Shown here piece by piece: positions 44,786 to 53,921 of a stretch of 64,000 nucleotides of DNA; position 1 is the first letter of the stretch; every line of letters starts with the position of its first letter. The stretch is from NCBI RefSeq assembly GCF_002749975.1, contig NZ_PEIG01000021.1, positions 1-64,000 of the forward strand, read 5' to 3'. Origin of the DNA: Gloeocapsopsis sp. IPPAS B-1203. GTDB taxonomy: Bacteria; Cyanobacteriota; Cyanobacteriia; Cyanobacteriales; Chroococcidiopsidaceae. A program made the translations under genes and the position numbers. The notes under the pieces are model-generated. The model did no database searches. It worked only from the letters and a program-made list of their open reading frames with translations, and had not been told where the DNA came from.

Positions 44786-44848
44786 CCGACTGAAGTCGGG
44801 GCTAAAAAGACAAAGTGTACCTTCGTACACTAAGACAAGGACTTTGTT
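44786..44848. repeat. Multi-hairpin dispersed repeat, partial copy (reverse orientation)
   Basis: CCGACTGAAGTCGG at 44786-44799 and GTGTACCTTCGTACAC at 44815-44830 are small stems. Read in reverse they give TAGCCCCGACTTCAGTCGG and AAACAAAGTCC, matching the ends of the element at 19611-19745. It lies between two convergent genes and may act as a bidirectional terminator. Confidence 0.7.
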
Positions 44849-44863
44849 TATGAAGCTACGAAT

Positions 44864-46258
44864 TCATTCGCCAAGCATTTCTTGAATAATCTGCTGATAT
44901 GCGTAAAAACTTTGTTTTGGTATTCTTTGTTGAGAATCAAAATCAACATATACAATTCCAAAACGCTTATCGTACCCGAAAAGCCACTCAAAGTTGTCGC
45001 AAAAACTCCATAACATATATCCGCGTAAGTCTACACCATCACGTTTTGCTTGCAACGCAATATCAATATGACGTTTAACATAGTCTGTACGTAGAGGATC
45101 TTTAACTAAATCTCCCTCTAACTGTTCGTCAATTTCACCAAAGCCTGCACCATTTTCGGTTATATAAATTACAGGATTATCGTACTCATTTTTAATCCAC
45201 ATTAACAGCTTGTACAGATACTCTGGTCGAACGGGACCGTTAAACATTTTTACTTGATCAGGGTTAGTTGAAAACCACTCTGCTTTGTAAGGAGCAGAAT
45301 TATCAGCTTTTACATATGCAGGCGCATAGAAATTAACACCAATAAAATCCGGTTGATTTGCAACAATTAATTGCATGTCCTCTATTGATACTTGAAAAGC
45401 AGGATTATATTTCTGGTGCAATTTCACAATGTCATCTGGATATTCACCTCCATACATTGCATCCAAAAACCAACGATTATGCAAACCATCAAAGATTGTA
45501 GCCGCTTGCACATCTTCTGCGTTGTTTGGATCTAACGGGAGAGTAGGAGTAAAGCTTAAAGTAATGCCAATCGCGCCATCTAAACTTAACTGGTGATAAT
45601 TTTGAATTGCTGTTGCACTTGCAAGTAATAAATGATGGACTGCTTCAGCTTGTTTACCATAAGTTTCATGACTAATTGCAAAAGGATTTGTTTTTTTCTC
45701 AATGGCGTTGTGTGCTAAAGGTTCAATGAAAAATATATTAATAAAAGGCTCGTTAAATGTTATGAACTTTTTTACTCTATCACTATAGTTTTTAAAAAGA
45801 ACATTAGCATATTCTGCATACCACTGCACTGAATCTAAATTACCCCAGCCACCTTTTTCTTGTAATTTGTATGGTAGATCCCAATGAAAATTAGTGACGA
45901 CAGGTTCAATTTCATTTGCTAAAAGATCGTCAATTAGCTGATTGTAATAAGCCGTACCTTTTGAGTTTATTTCTCCTATTCCATCAGGAAGAATGCGCGA
46001 CCATGCAATTGAGAAGCGATACGCATTAACACCAAGTTGTTTCATCAAGGCAATATCTTGCAAATACTGCGATCGCTCATAATAATTGATGGCAACATTA
46101 CCCGTATCTTGTTTACCAATAAAAGCTTTAGTGACTTGATAGTCATTCGTATAAACATCCCAATTCGAGCGACCTTTACCATCAACTTGATAACCTCCCT
46201 CAACCTGATAAGCAGCACTCGCAACACCCCAAAGAAATTTATCTTGTGTAAACATCAT
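44864..46258 (-). CDS. Glycoside hydrolase family 1 beta-glucosidase
   Basis: A 464-residue GH1 enzyme. The acid/base Glu170 is in FITFNEPF and the nucleophile Glu368 is in YITENGAG. The N-terminal FLWGVASAAYQVEGGY and RFSIAWSRILPDG are family signatures. It likely splits beta-linked di- or oligosaccharides in the cytoplasm, as no signal sequence is present. Residues that would show a 6-phospho substrate cannot be judged with confidence. It converges with the amidase, separated by the hairpin repeat. Confidence 0.95.
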   Translation of the reverse strand: MMFTQDKFLWGVASAAYQVEGGYQVDGKGRSNWDVYTNDYQVTKAFIGKQDTGNVAINYYERSQYLQDIALMKQLGVNAYRFSIAWSRILPDGIGEINSKGTAYYNQLIDDLLANEIEPVVTNFHWDLPYKLQEKGGWGNLDSVQWYAEYANVLFKNYSDRVKKFITFNEPFINIFFIEPLAHNAIEKKTNPFAISHETYGKQAEAVHHLLLASATAIQNYHQLSLDGAIGITLSFTPTLPLDPNNAEDVQAATIFDGLHNRWFLDAMYGGEYPDDIVKLHQKYNPAFQVSIEDMQLIVANQPDFIGVNFYAPAYVKADNSAPYKAEWFSTNPDQVKMFNGPVRPEYLYKLLMWIKNEYDNPVIYITENGAGFGEIDEQLEGDLVKDPLRTDYVKRHIDIALQAKRDGVDLRGYMLWSFCDNFEWLFGYDKRFGIVYVDFDSQQRIPKQSFYAYQQIIQEMLGE

Positions 46259-46530
46259 CGTAATTCAGTAAGTGATGAACGCAGTTTGAAGATTGGTAAT
46301 GGCTAATTGGAACTTGTGGAAAGAAAATTTTATAAAAGTTCTCCCTGTTACTCCATTGCTTTGTCTCCTGACTATAAACTAGCATTGAGCTGAGGAAACA
46401 CCAGAAATTATGATATGGTTGTTGCTTAATAGTTACTAGTTGACTTTGATTACCAATTGCCGATCTGCACAGATATCATAAGTGTTTAATCAAACACAAT
46501 ATCAGCAATAAGCTTTTAATTTGAGGAACC

Positions 46531-47187
46531 ATGCTGGCAGCAATTTTGTACGATCTTGATGGAACTATTGTCAACACCGATCCTCTCCATTACCAAGTTT
46601 GGCGCGAAATGTTGCAGGAATACGGTATCGAGATTGATGAAGAGTTCTACAAAAATCACATGAGTGGGAGACTCAATCCCCAAATCGTGCGCGATTTTAT
46701 GCCAGAGTGGTCAGATGCAGAAATCTATCAGTTTAGCGATCGCAAAGAAGCCCGTTTTCGCGAAGTTGCGGGTACTCTCACAGCACTACCTGGACTCTAC
46801 GATGCGATCGCCTGGGGAACTGAACGCCAACTTAAACAAGCAGTGGTCACTAATGCACCGCGTGCTAATGCAGAATATATGCTAGATGTACTGAAGCTTG
46901 CAACTGCATTTGATCAAGTAGTCATCTCAGCCGAAGTTGGTATTCCTAAACCCGATCCTGCTCCTTATGAGTATATTCTTAAAGAGTTTGGCATCACATC
47001 AGGTGAAGCTTTAGCCTTTGAGGATTCTCCTTCAGGAATGCGCTCAGCCGTTGCAGCAGGTATTAAAACTGTCGGTATTGCTACAACTCAAGAACCCACT
47101 GAGCTTTATGAACTAGGTGCAGTGTTAGTTATCCCTGATTATACTGACTCAAGGTTATGGGAATTATTGGGAGTTCCTCATCACTAA
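46531..47187 (+). CDS. HAD superfamily hydrolase (beta-phosphoglucomutase-like)
   Basis: A 218-residue phosphatase or phosphomutase. Motif I is YDLDGTIVNTDP (Asp at residues 8 and 10), motif II is VTNAPR, motif III is IPKPDPAPY and motif IV is AFEDSPSGMRSA. The cap domain between motifs I and II is the small helical type of the beta-PGM branch. The extended motif IV and DGT are typical of sugar-phosphate phosphatases. The precise substrate is unknown. It is transcribed away from the GH1 gene. A ribosome site GAGGAACC precedes ATG 46531. Confidence 0.92.
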   Translation: MLAAILYDLDGTIVNTDPLHYQVWREMLQEYGIEIDEEFYKNHMSGRLNPQIVRDFMPEWSDAEIYQFSDRKEARFREVAGTLTALPGLYDAIAWGTERQLKQAVVTNAPRANAEYMLDVLKLATAFDQVVISAEVGIPKPDPAPYEYILKEFGITSGEALAFEDSPSGMRSAVAAGIKTVGIATTQEPTELYELGAVLVIPDYTDSRLWELLGVPHH

Positions 47188-47231
47188 AATCCTAATCAGA
47201 GGGAATAGGAAACGGGTAACTAGTAGATATT

Positions 47232-47270
47232 CTTTCCAATTACCAATTACCAGTTACCAATTACCATTGA
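47232..47270. repeat. Heptamer-type repeats (AATTACC family)
   Basis: TTTCCAATTACCAATTACCA and GTTACCAATTACCATTG occur directly before the Crp/Fnr gene. They belong to the same dispersed short-repeat family as at 13733 and 16360. Confidence 0.65.
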
Positions 47271-47277
47271 TGACTAT

Positions 47278-47982
47278 ATGCAAGCAAGTATTGAGCAAAT
47301 TTCGCAAGTCAGTGTGTTGGCAGGTTTAGAAACTCCAGACAAGTATAAATTGCAACCTTATACGCAAGTCCGCCAATATTTGCAAGCAGAAATTGTCTTT
47401 CATGAAGGCGATCGCTTACCAGCCAAATTGTATGCTCTCATTGATGGTGAACTGCGAGTCACTAAAATTGCAACTACAGGTAAAGAAACCATTCTCCGGA
47501 CACTTACTCTAGGAGAAATTTTTGCTGCACCAGCACTATTGGGCGATGGAATTGCACCTGCAACGGTTACAGCAGAAACTAATTGTCAAATTCTCACTGT
47601 AGAACGCGATGCTTTACTCACAACGATTCAGCAGAATCCTGATGTTGCTTTAAAGATGCTGATGGTGTTTAATGCGCGCTTGCAGCAACTGCATGAAACT
47701 GTTCATGGCTTAGTTTCAGAACGTGCGATCGTGCGCCTAGCCCGATTGATTCATTATTCTGCGGTTGAATATGGCACGCAAACTACCAAGGATGGCGAGT
47801 TTTTAAAGGTTAAGTTACCTTACTATCGCATTGCGCGGAGTATTGGAATTACCTATGAAGAATGCGTGAGATTAATTAAAAGTCTTAATTGCCTTGTTTA
47901 CCATCGAGGCGGTAAGATTGCTGTTTTGGATATGGAAAAGTTGGAAGCGATCGCGCGTGGAGAGTTAGCAGTTATGGAATAA
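47278..47982 (+). CDS. Crp/Fnr family transcriptional regulator
   Basis: A 234-residue protein. The first ~150 residues have the cyclic-nucleotide-binding beta barrel (EIVFHEGDRLPAKLYALIDG, TLTLGEIFAAPALLGDGIAP). A C-terminal winged helix-turn-helix contains YYRIARSIGITYEECVRLIK, LNCLVYHRGGKI. The PBC motif of cAMP binding is not clear, so the effector may not be cAMP. No iron-sulfur Cys cluster is present. Its genomic role is unknown, and it might control the RHH gene or neighbouring metabolism genes. Confidence 0.92.
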   Translation: MQASIEQISQVSVLAGLETPDKYKLQPYTQVRQYLQAEIVFHEGDRLPAKLYALIDGELRVTKIATTGKETILRTLTLGEIFAAPALLGDGIAPATVTAETNCQILTVERDALLTTIQQNPDVALKMLMVFNARLQQLHETVHGLVSERAIVRLARLIHYSAVEYGTQTTKDGEFLKVKLPYYRIARSIGITYEECVRLIKSLNCLVYHRGGKIAVLDMEKLEAIARGELAVME

Positions 47983-48020
47983 ACAGTTTGCTTCTGCAAC
48001 AAAAATTCATCAAAATTGAA

Positions 48021-48302
48021 TTACATATCTGGATGACGATCAAGACTGTGGTTCACATGATAGACGCTGTGCTTTTGCCTGTATGAGACCATCAGTTCTA
48101 CGGCTTCTCTGACACTCTTTTCCAGCGCTGACAACCTTTGCTCAACGTTATCTAGCCTTTCATGGCAAGACATTATTCCTAAATAAGACCTAAGGGCACT
48201 AATCACGATTTCTGATTTAGACTGCCCTGTTTCTTTCATCCTAGTAAGAATCGCCTGTTCTAACTCAGGAGGAATCCTAACACCAAGGAAGGGATTTGCC
48301 AT
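48021..48302 (-). CDS. Ribbon-helix-helix (CopG-like) protein
   Basis: A 93-residue protein. The N-terminal RHH motif is VRIPPELEQAILTRMKETGQ, SKSEIVISALRSYLGI. A coiled-coil helix follows (RLDNVEQRLSALEKSVREAV), and the tail is His/Tyr-rich (RQKHSVYHVNHSLDRHPDM). Such proteins are transcription factors or antitoxins. No toxin gene sits beside it. It is convergent with the Crp/Fnr gene. Confidence 0.82.
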   Translation of the reverse strand: MANPFLGVRIPPELEQAILTRMKETGQSKSEIVISALRSYLGIMSCHERLDNVEQRLSALEKSVREAVELMVSYRQKHSVYHVNHSLDRHPDM

Positions 48303-48693
48303 GTCAGTCTTCTGAGTATAAGCTTTGACTTTTGATAATAACAGTTCACTGCTGAGTCACCAACGTTGTAACAATGAATTATAAAACCTTGAAGTACTTA
48401 CTTACCTTTGTGTAACATTGTGATAACTCAAATGCTGAACAGCAATCTAGCTTACTCAAGCGCACTTCTGTATGAACATAGTCTTTCATCTGAGAAACAT
48501 TTCTTTAAGAGAGCTTAGCTTTTTTAGTTTCACCGTTTCGTGAAAAGATTTGTTATCATTTGTTATCAGAACCGTAATAACTCATCTCAAAACGCTTCAG
48601 GTTCAACGCGGAGCAATCTTAATGGTGAGTTATTTACCCGTGAAAAAAAAGATTGCTAGCGAGTTGCTGAACACAAGCAAGGAGTACTCGATA
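48303..48693. promoter_or_regulatory. Upstream region of rpaB with a direct repeat
   Basis: TTTGTTATCATTTGTTATCA at about 48550-48569 is a tandem TTTGTTATCA repeat. The region is AT-rich and contains the divergent promoters of the RHH gene and rpaB. No gene is called here. HLR1-type RpaB sites were not recognised with confidence. Confidence 0.4.
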
Positions 48694-49422
48694 GTGGCGA
48701 GCGATAAGAAAAAAATTTTGGTGGTAGACGATGAAGCTATGATCCGTCGCATTCTCACCACAAGGCTTTCTATGGTGGGGTACAACGTTGTAGCAGCTGC
48801 GGATGGTAAAGAGGCTTTAGAGGTCTTCGCAACTGAAGATCCCGATCTCGTCGTCTTAGATGTGATGCTACCAAAGCTTGATGGATATGGTGTTTGTCAA
48901 GAAATTCGTGAGACTTCTGACATTCCTATTATTATGTTAACTGCCTTGGGTGATGTTGCAGACCGGATCACGGGGCTGAAGCTAGGTGCAGATGACTACC
49001 TTGTGAAGCCTTTTTCTCCTAAAGAGTTGGAAGTCAGAATTGAAGCAATTTTACGACGAATTGATCGTCCTAGCTTTTCAGGCTCAGGAGTTATCTGTGC
49101 AGGTAGATTGCAAATTGATTTCAACAAGCGACAAGTCACGCTGAACGAAGAACGAATTCGGTTAACTAATTTAGAATTCAATTTACTGAAACTATTAGTA
49201 ACACGAGCTGGAGAAGTTATATCTCGCTCGGAAATCTTGCAGCAGATTTGGGGATATAGCCCGCGTCAGCAAGCTGATGTCCGAGTCGTTGATGTTCACA
49301 TCTCGCGGCTACGAGTCAAGCTGAAAGAAGATCCTAAAAACCCAGAGTTTATTCACACTGACCGAGGTACAGGTTATTTTTTTCAGAAAGTGACTGAACT
49401 ACCACAAGTTTTAGGTGCATAG
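48694..49422 (+). CDS. rpaB: OmpR-type response regulator RpaB
   Basis: A 242-residue regulator from GTG 48694, chosen because AAGGAG lies 9 bp upstream and this length fits RpaB. A longer ATG start at 48622 (MVSYLPVKKKIASELLNTSK) is also in frame. The receiver has ILVVDDEAMIRRILTTRLSM, phospho-Asp in VVLDVMLPKLDGYG and Lys in YLVKPFSPKEL. The C-terminal winged helix carries LTNLEFNLLKLLVTRAGEVI and VRVVDVHISRLRVKL. In cyanobacteria RpaB, with the kinase NblS, controls light-stress and photosystem genes. Confidence 0.93.
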   Translation: MASDKKKILVVDDEAMIRRILTTRLSMVGYNVVAAADGKEALEVFATEDPDLVVLDVMLPKLDGYGVCQEIRETSDIPIIMLTALGDVADRITGLKLGADDYLVKPFSPKELEVRIEAILRRIDRPSFSGSGVICAGRLQIDFNKRQVTLNEERIRLTNLEFNLLKLLVTRAGEVISRSEILQQIWGYSPRQQADVRVVDVHISRLRVKLKEDPKNPEFIHTDRGTGYFFQKVTELPQVLGA

Positions 49423-49463
49423 AGGGCAATTAATGTCAAGATAAAGTGGCGATCGCTTTGACA

Positions 49464-49497
49464 CAAAAAAATCTCCAAGCTCAAACTTGGAGACTAA
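49464..49497 (-). terminator. Rho-independent terminator of the NO reductase gene
   Basis: Read on the minus strand, an 8-bp stem TCTCCAAG with loop TTTGAG and CTTGGAGA is followed by TTTTTTTGTG. It sits 23 bp past the NO reductase stop codon. The stem spans 49472-49493 and the T-run 49465-49471. Confidence 0.88.
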
Positions 49498-49515
49498 AAA
49501 TTATTCAACAATCAA

Positions 49516-51819
49516 TTAACGTTTACTAGGCGTTAACTCTGCAACGCTAGTCTGTACTGGAAAGCGGAAGACTGCGAAAATTGCTCTGACAGTAAACGCA
49601 AACATTGCGAGTGTACCAACCGCAAAAATAATATCCCCTGGAATTCGCAGCCACACTGTCCATCGCATCCAAGGGCTAGTAATGACTTCTGCACTTCGCG
49701 CAAACCAAGTACCATGATTTACCGACTCAACAAGTTGATAAAATCCATTGGGAATTAAGCCAAAAACCAACATTACAACCAAACCACCGTTAATTGCCCA
49801 AAAAGCAAAACGCAGTAACTTTTCATTCCAAGCATCTTCGGGGACAAATTCGCGAAAAGCAAATAGCATGAGTGCCAAAGCAAGACAACCGTAAACCCCA
49901 AACAAAGCAGAATGGGCATGAATTGGCGTTGTATTTAAACCTTGGGAATAGTAAAGAATAATCGGGGGATTAATCAAAAATCCAAACACACCCGCACCGA
50001 CTAAATTCCAAAAACAAGTAGCAATAAAAAAGCGTAAAGGCCAACGATAAAATCCTTCAGCTTCTTGCGAAAGTTTTAGTGTTTTTAACACTTCAAAACC
50101 AATCAGTGATAATGGCACAACTTCTAACGCGGAGAATACTGCTCCCATTGCCGCAATAAACGATGGCGTACCGGAAAAGTACAAGTGATGCAAAGTTCCA
50201 ATTACGCCGCTACCAAGATATAAAATTGTCGTGAGATAAGTTGCTCTTAATGCCGAAGACCGCTTCAAAAAGCCTAATTCACTACAAAGATAGGCGATAA
50301 CAACTGTAGCAAATACTTCAAAAAATCCCTCGACCCAAAGGTGAATCACCCACCATCGCCAATATTCAGCAATACTTAACGGCGTATGGTTGGTATACAT
50401 TAAACCAACCGAATAAAACAAAGGAATTGTAATCGCACTATAAAGGAAAAAGTGACTTAGACCTGTCGGGTTTTTCTCTTTTTGCAGAGCAGGTTTAAAT
50501 GCACGATACATCAACCACAACCAAAAAGTCATACCACCAATTAGCAGCACTTGCCAAACTCTACCCAATTCGATGTATTCATACCCCTGGTGTCCCCACA
50601 AAAAACTACTTTTTACATCCAAAACTCCTGTTACTGCTTGCCAAGTACCAATCATCGAACCACCGACAATGACAGCGAGTGCGATCAGAAGAATTGTGTT
50701 ACCCAATGCTTGAAATTTAGGCTCAAACCCACCAAAACGCGGAGCAAAGTATAATCCTGCTGCAAGCCAACACGTTGCAATCCAAAATATAGCTAATTGT
50801 AAGTGCCAAGTGCGAGATGCAGCATAAGGAAGAAATTGATTCAAAGGAATTCCATAAAAACCTTCTCCTTCTACAGCGTAGTGTGCAGTGAACATTCCCA
50901 TCAGAATTTGCACCAAAAACAGCACCATAGCTACACCAAAATATAGCGAGGTGACTTTTTGGCTAGGAGTAGGAATTCGGACTGCAGGGCGTGCTGGTAC
51001 TGGCTGTACTTCGTCAGATTCTTCTTGCGCTAAATAGACTAATAAAAATACACCTATTCCGGCAATGAGAACGACAATTGATACAATTGACCAAATTAGA
51101 AATTGTCCTGGTGGTTGATTACCAATTAAGTCGTCGTGCGGCCAATTCGCGGTATAAGAAAATGGTGCATTTGGTCGATTTGCTGCCGCAGCCCATGCTG
51201 TCCAAGCAAAGAAAGCCGTAACATTATGAATTTGCGTATCGTCCTTAAACCATCCATCAGGAATTGAGTGAATTGCAGAACCGTGTGCTAAGAGTTTTTG
51301 GTAATCTTGAAAGACCTGTTTCAAACCTTGAGTTTGAGCATTTGTAAGAATCAAATCATGTGTTTGCGGATCGTATCGATTCGTTTTAAAGTGTTCGCTG
51401 ACTTGTGCTTGTAAGCTAGCACGTTCTGCTACTGGTAAAGCTTCTAAATCAGCTTGCGAGAACTCAGGATTTTCATTGAATAAAACTCCCGCAGTTGCTA
51501 AACCCCAACGATGAAGAACATCAGCTGTCCAATCGGGTGCTAAATAGCTGCCGTGTCCCCAAATACTACCTATATGTTGTCCGCCACGCGCTAGATAAAT
51601 TTCTTGTCCGGCTTGAATTTCTGGTTGAGTGAGTAAAATTTCTTGCTGAGGAGAACGAATCGTTGCTGGTACGGGTGGAGCATTCTTCCAAATAATCACC
51701 CCAGTTCCTAATAAAACTGAAAAAGCAATGATGCAGATTAAAACTAGCCATACAGGTAAGCTGAGTTGACGTGTTTTATGTAGCGTTTTGGATTGGGAAT
51801 CTAACAGGGTTGATGACAT
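49516..51819 (-). CDS. norB: Quinol-dependent nitric oxide reductase (qNOR)
   Basis: A 767-residue fused NorB of the heme-copper oxidase superfamily. A quinol-oxidising N-terminal domain precedes about 14 membrane helices (QIEIYLARGGQHIGSIWGHG-like QAGQEIYLARGGQHIGSIWG, then MFTAHYAVEGEGFYG and LQLAIFWIATCWLAAGLYF). Conserved His in WWVIHLWVEGFFE and HLYFSGTPSF bind hemes and the non-heme iron. It reduces nitric oxide to nitrous oxide with quinol electrons in a plasma or thylakoid membrane. It has its own promoter region: a 207-bp gap upstream carries the half-sites TTGAG-TTT-CTCAT at 51928-51940, resembling the palindrome found twice upstream in this cluster. Confidence 0.95.
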   Translation of the reverse strand: MSSTLLDSQSKTLHKTRQLSLPVWLVLICIIAFSVLLGTGVIIWKNAPPVPATIRSPQQEILLTQPEIQAGQEIYLARGGQHIGSIWGHGSYLAPDWTADVLHRWGLATAGVLFNENPEFSQADLEALPVAERASLQAQVSEHFKTNRYDPQTHDLILTNAQTQGLKQVFQDYQKLLAHGSAIHSIPDGWFKDDTQIHNVTAFFAWTAWAAAANRPNAPFSYTANWPHDDLIGNQPPGQFLIWSIVSIVVLIAGIGVFLLVYLAQEESDEVQPVPARPAVRIPTPSQKVTSLYFGVAMVLFLVQILMGMFTAHYAVEGEGFYGIPLNQFLPYAASRTWHLQLAIFWIATCWLAAGLYFAPRFGGFEPKFQALGNTILLIALAVIVGGSMIGTWQAVTGVLDVKSSFLWGHQGYEYIELGRVWQVLLIGGMTFWLWLMYRAFKPALQKEKNPTGLSHFFLYSAITIPLFYSVGLMYTNHTPLSIAEYWRWWVIHLWVEGFFEVFATVVIAYLCSELGFLKRSSALRATYLTTILYLGSGVIGTLHHLYFSGTPSFIAAMGAVFSALEVVPLSLIGFEVLKTLKLSQEAEGFYRWPLRFFIATCFWNLVGAGVFGFLINPPIILYYSQGLNTTPIHAHSALFGVYGCLALALMLFAFREFVPEDAWNEKLLRFAFWAINGGLVVMLVFGLIPNGFYQLVESVNHGTWFARSAEVITSPWMRWTVWLRIPGDIIFAVGTLAMFAFTVRAIFAVFRFPVQTSVAELTPSKR

Positions 51820-52026
51820 AGTAAAACCTCAAATTCGGACAGTAGAGAATGAGGATTCGTCAAGAGAAAATCTTGCAATGCTTTTGAATGGAGGCATTTA
51901 AGGTAATACTTACATCCGAATACGCAATTGAGTTTCTCATGGCGTTTTCAAGCAGATAGAATGGTAAAATTTTTAACCGATGATATTTCACAATCTCATG
52001 TAGCAATTAGAAAAGTGCTGTTGCAG

Positions 52027-52356
52027 CTACCAACTAATAACAGCGCATACAACCGTAGCTGTAGATTTTTTTTGTGCGTTGTGCAACCATTCTTCAAATT
52101 CTGTTAATAAACTTTCTGGTAAATTTCTTACCATTGCTACAATTGCTCCTACGAGGTCATTTTCAGAAAGTTGTGTAGGCAACTTGGCTTTGAGTTCATT
52201 CGAGCGAATGTAATTGAGAAAACCACGAATTAAGACTGGTACATCACCTGTAGGAGTGGTGTAAATTAAAGCTTCATTATCAGCTAAAGAGGTTTGACGG
52301 AACTCCTGCAAGTTACCCCAGCCTAAATAACGACACTCAATGTTGCTAGCACTCAT
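52027..52356 (-). CDS. Small unknown protein of the NO-stress cluster
   Basis: A 109-residue protein from ATG 52356 (MSASNIECRYLGWGNLQEFR), with GGAG 5 bp upstream. There is no known domain. It has a hydrophobic core (ALIYTTPTGDVPVLIRGFLN) and an EFEEWLHNAQKK helix. Its start follows the stop of the thioredoxin-reductase-like gene by 8 bp, so it is cotranscribed. The function is unknown, and its place between two redox genes suggests a redox or NO-related partner role. Confidence 0.6.
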   Translation of the reverse strand: MSASNIECRYLGWGNLQEFRQTSLADNEALIYTTPTGDVPVLIRGFLNYIRSNELKAKLPTQLSENDLVGAIVAMVRNLPESLLTEFEEWLHNAQKKSTATVVCAVISW

Positions 52357-52364
52357 TGCTCTCC

Positions 52365-53315
52365 TTAACCCCAATCAGGTTTAACGTTCTTGCGCTGCTT
52401 GAGATAGCGATCAATATCCATCGCGGCGATGCAACCATCTCCAGCGGCTACGACTGCTTGCTTAAACGGTGTGTTACGGATATCTCCGATCGCCCAAACT
52501 CCTGGGATGCTCGTTTGCATCATTTCACTAACTTCAACGCCGCCATCTGGTTTAAGTTCAATCTGATCGCCAACAAAATCAACGATGGGTTTGGCTCCTT
52601 GCAAGTAAACAAAGACGCCCTCGGCGGGAATATGTTGAGTTTTTTTATCACTCATCAAGTACAAATTAACGCCTGTAACGCCGTTGTCGTCGCCTTCAAT
52701 CGCAGATAAGCGGGCTTTTTTCCAAAGTTTAACTTGAGGATGCAATAGTAGTTCTTGCGCGTATTCGTTGCTTCTGGCAGGATCTTTAGCAGTTACCCAA
52801 TGCACAGTTGCCGCAAATTTTGTCAACACTTGCGCTTCGGCGATCGCCTCATGGCTCATTCCCACAACAACCACGTCGCGGTTACGATAAAAAGCAGCAT
52901 CACACGTTGCACAGTAGCTTACACCTCGACCCAAAAACTCGGTTTCACCAGGTATAGAAGGCATACGCCCCATTGCTCCCGTTGCGAGTACCAGCGATTT
53001 TCCGATAAAAGTGCCTTCGGGCGTGTAAACTTTTTTCTGAGGATCTTCAGCATCGATGCCAAAAACTTGAGCCTGTTTATAGTCAGTTCCAAATTCAATC
53101 GCCTGCTGACGCATCACGTCGAGTAATTCACTTCCTGTGACTTCACCACGCACCCCTGGATAGTTAGCAATTTTGTGCGTAATCGCCAGCGCTCCCGCCG
53201 AAGGGTTTTTATCCAAAATCACTGTTTTTAACTGATAACGGGAAGTGTAGAGCGCGCAAGTACAACCAGCAGGACCGCCACCAACAATTACTACGTCATA
53301 ATCAAAGTTATCCAT
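52365..53315 (-). CDS. Thioredoxin-reductase-like NAD(P)/FAD-dependent oxidoreductase
   Basis: A 316-residue flavoprotein. The FAD motif VVIVGGGPAGCTCALYTSRY is at the start, the redox-active CATC is at Cys135 and Cys138 (SYCATCDAAFYR), and the second binding motif is VVVVGMSHEAIAEAQVLT. The final FAD segment VWAIGDIRNTP closes the domain. It belongs to the TrxB/AhpF-like group, but the electron acceptor may be a thioredoxin, peroxiredoxin or NO-detoxifying partner. It lies in the NO-stress cluster, between the His/Glu-rich unknown and the small unknown gene. Confidence 0.88.
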   Translation of the reverse strand: MDNFDYDVVIVGGGPAGCTCALYTSRYQLKTVILDKNPSAGALAITHKIANYPGVRGEVTGSELLDVMRQQAIEFGTDYKQAQVFGIDAEDPQKKVYTPEGTFIGKSLVLATGAMGRMPSIPGETEFLGRGVSYCATCDAAFYRNRDVVVVGMSHEAIAEAQVLTKFAATVHWVTAKDPARSNEYAQELLLHPQVKLWKKARLSAIEGDDNGVTGVNLYLMSDKKTQHIPAEGVFVYLQGAKPIVDFVGDQIELKPDGGVEVSEMMQTSIPGVWAIGDIRNTPFKQAVVAAGDGCIAAMDIDRYLKQRKNVKPDWG

Positions 53316-53336
53316 CGCATCGAATACCTCTGATAA

Positions 53337-53795
53337 TCAAGCGAAAACGAGTTTCGGTTCTGGCGCGTGTCCGAGATAAATATGTGCAGCAGATTTGAGA
53401 ACAATCTCAGAGTAAAGAATCTTTTGAATTTCTAAGCTGGGAGAACGCTTCGCGATCGCTCGGTATGCTGTAATTTCACCCTCAAGACTAAAATCAGAAT
53501 GCGTTTGGTAATGATCGTAGTCATGAATCGCTAGAAATGCAAATCCGTAGAAGGGATTAGGGTAGAAATCTGCACCGTAGGTTTCCATTGATACCCATAA
53601 ATGTCCTTTTTCAATGTCTGCGTACAGTTCTTCTACCGTGTCATACCGCATATACTCTGAGGCTTGAACCGCAAAAGGAAGTGCCCTGAATTGGCTCATA
53701 ATGAAATCAATCAGCTCATTTGTAGTTTCTTCAGAAATTTCAGCAGGAGAACTTTCTAGATAAATTTTGGCAAGTTTCTCGGTTTTAGGTGCCAT
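53337..53795 (-). CDS. His/Glu-rich unknown protein, possibly metal-binding
   Basis: A 152-residue protein from ATG 53795, chosen for the AGGAGGTGA site just upstream. A GTG 9 bp earlier is also open. The C-terminal half has LAIHDYDHYQTHSDFSLEGE, ITAYRAIAKR and EIVLKSAAHIYLGHAPEP. The spaced His and Glu residues (HDYDH, EGE, SEIV...H...H) recall helical iron-binding proteins of the ferritin/hemerythrin kind, but I cannot assign a family. It is the first gene of the unit that continues into the thioredoxin-reductase-like gene, with a perfect palindrome about 90 bp upstream. Confidence 0.65.
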   Translation of the reverse strand: MAPKTEKLAKIYLESSPAEISEETTNELIDFIMSQFRALPFAVQASEYMRYDTVEELYADIEKGHLWVSMETYGADFYPNPFYGFAFLAIHDYDHYQTHSDFSLEGEITAYRAIAKRSPSLEIQKILYSEIVLKSAAHIYLGHAPEPKLVFA

Positions 53796-53884
53796 AAAAG
53801 TCACCTCCTACGTCAGGTGTTGAGATTGCAGTTTTGAATTGCATCTGTACTATCTCTAGCCTGACAAAAATTCTTAACTACTTT

Positions 53885-53900
53885 TATGAGCTAGCTCATA
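53885..53900. promoter_or_regulatory. Perfect 16-bp palindrome, operator candidate
   Basis: TATGAGCTAGCTCATA reads the same on both strands. It lies 90 bp upstream of the His/Glu-rich gene. The 12-bp core TGAGCTAGCTCA recurs at 55723-55734 upstream of the methyltransferase gene. Confidence 0.6.
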
Positions 53901-53921
53901 GATGCTTTAGAACCACTGTTG

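Noticed and set aside
49464-49497. The same hairpin as a terminator for rpaB on the plus strand
   Set aside because: The plus-strand side has no T-run after the stem (CTAAAAATTATT). The T-run is on the minus-strand side only, so it serves the NO reductase gene.
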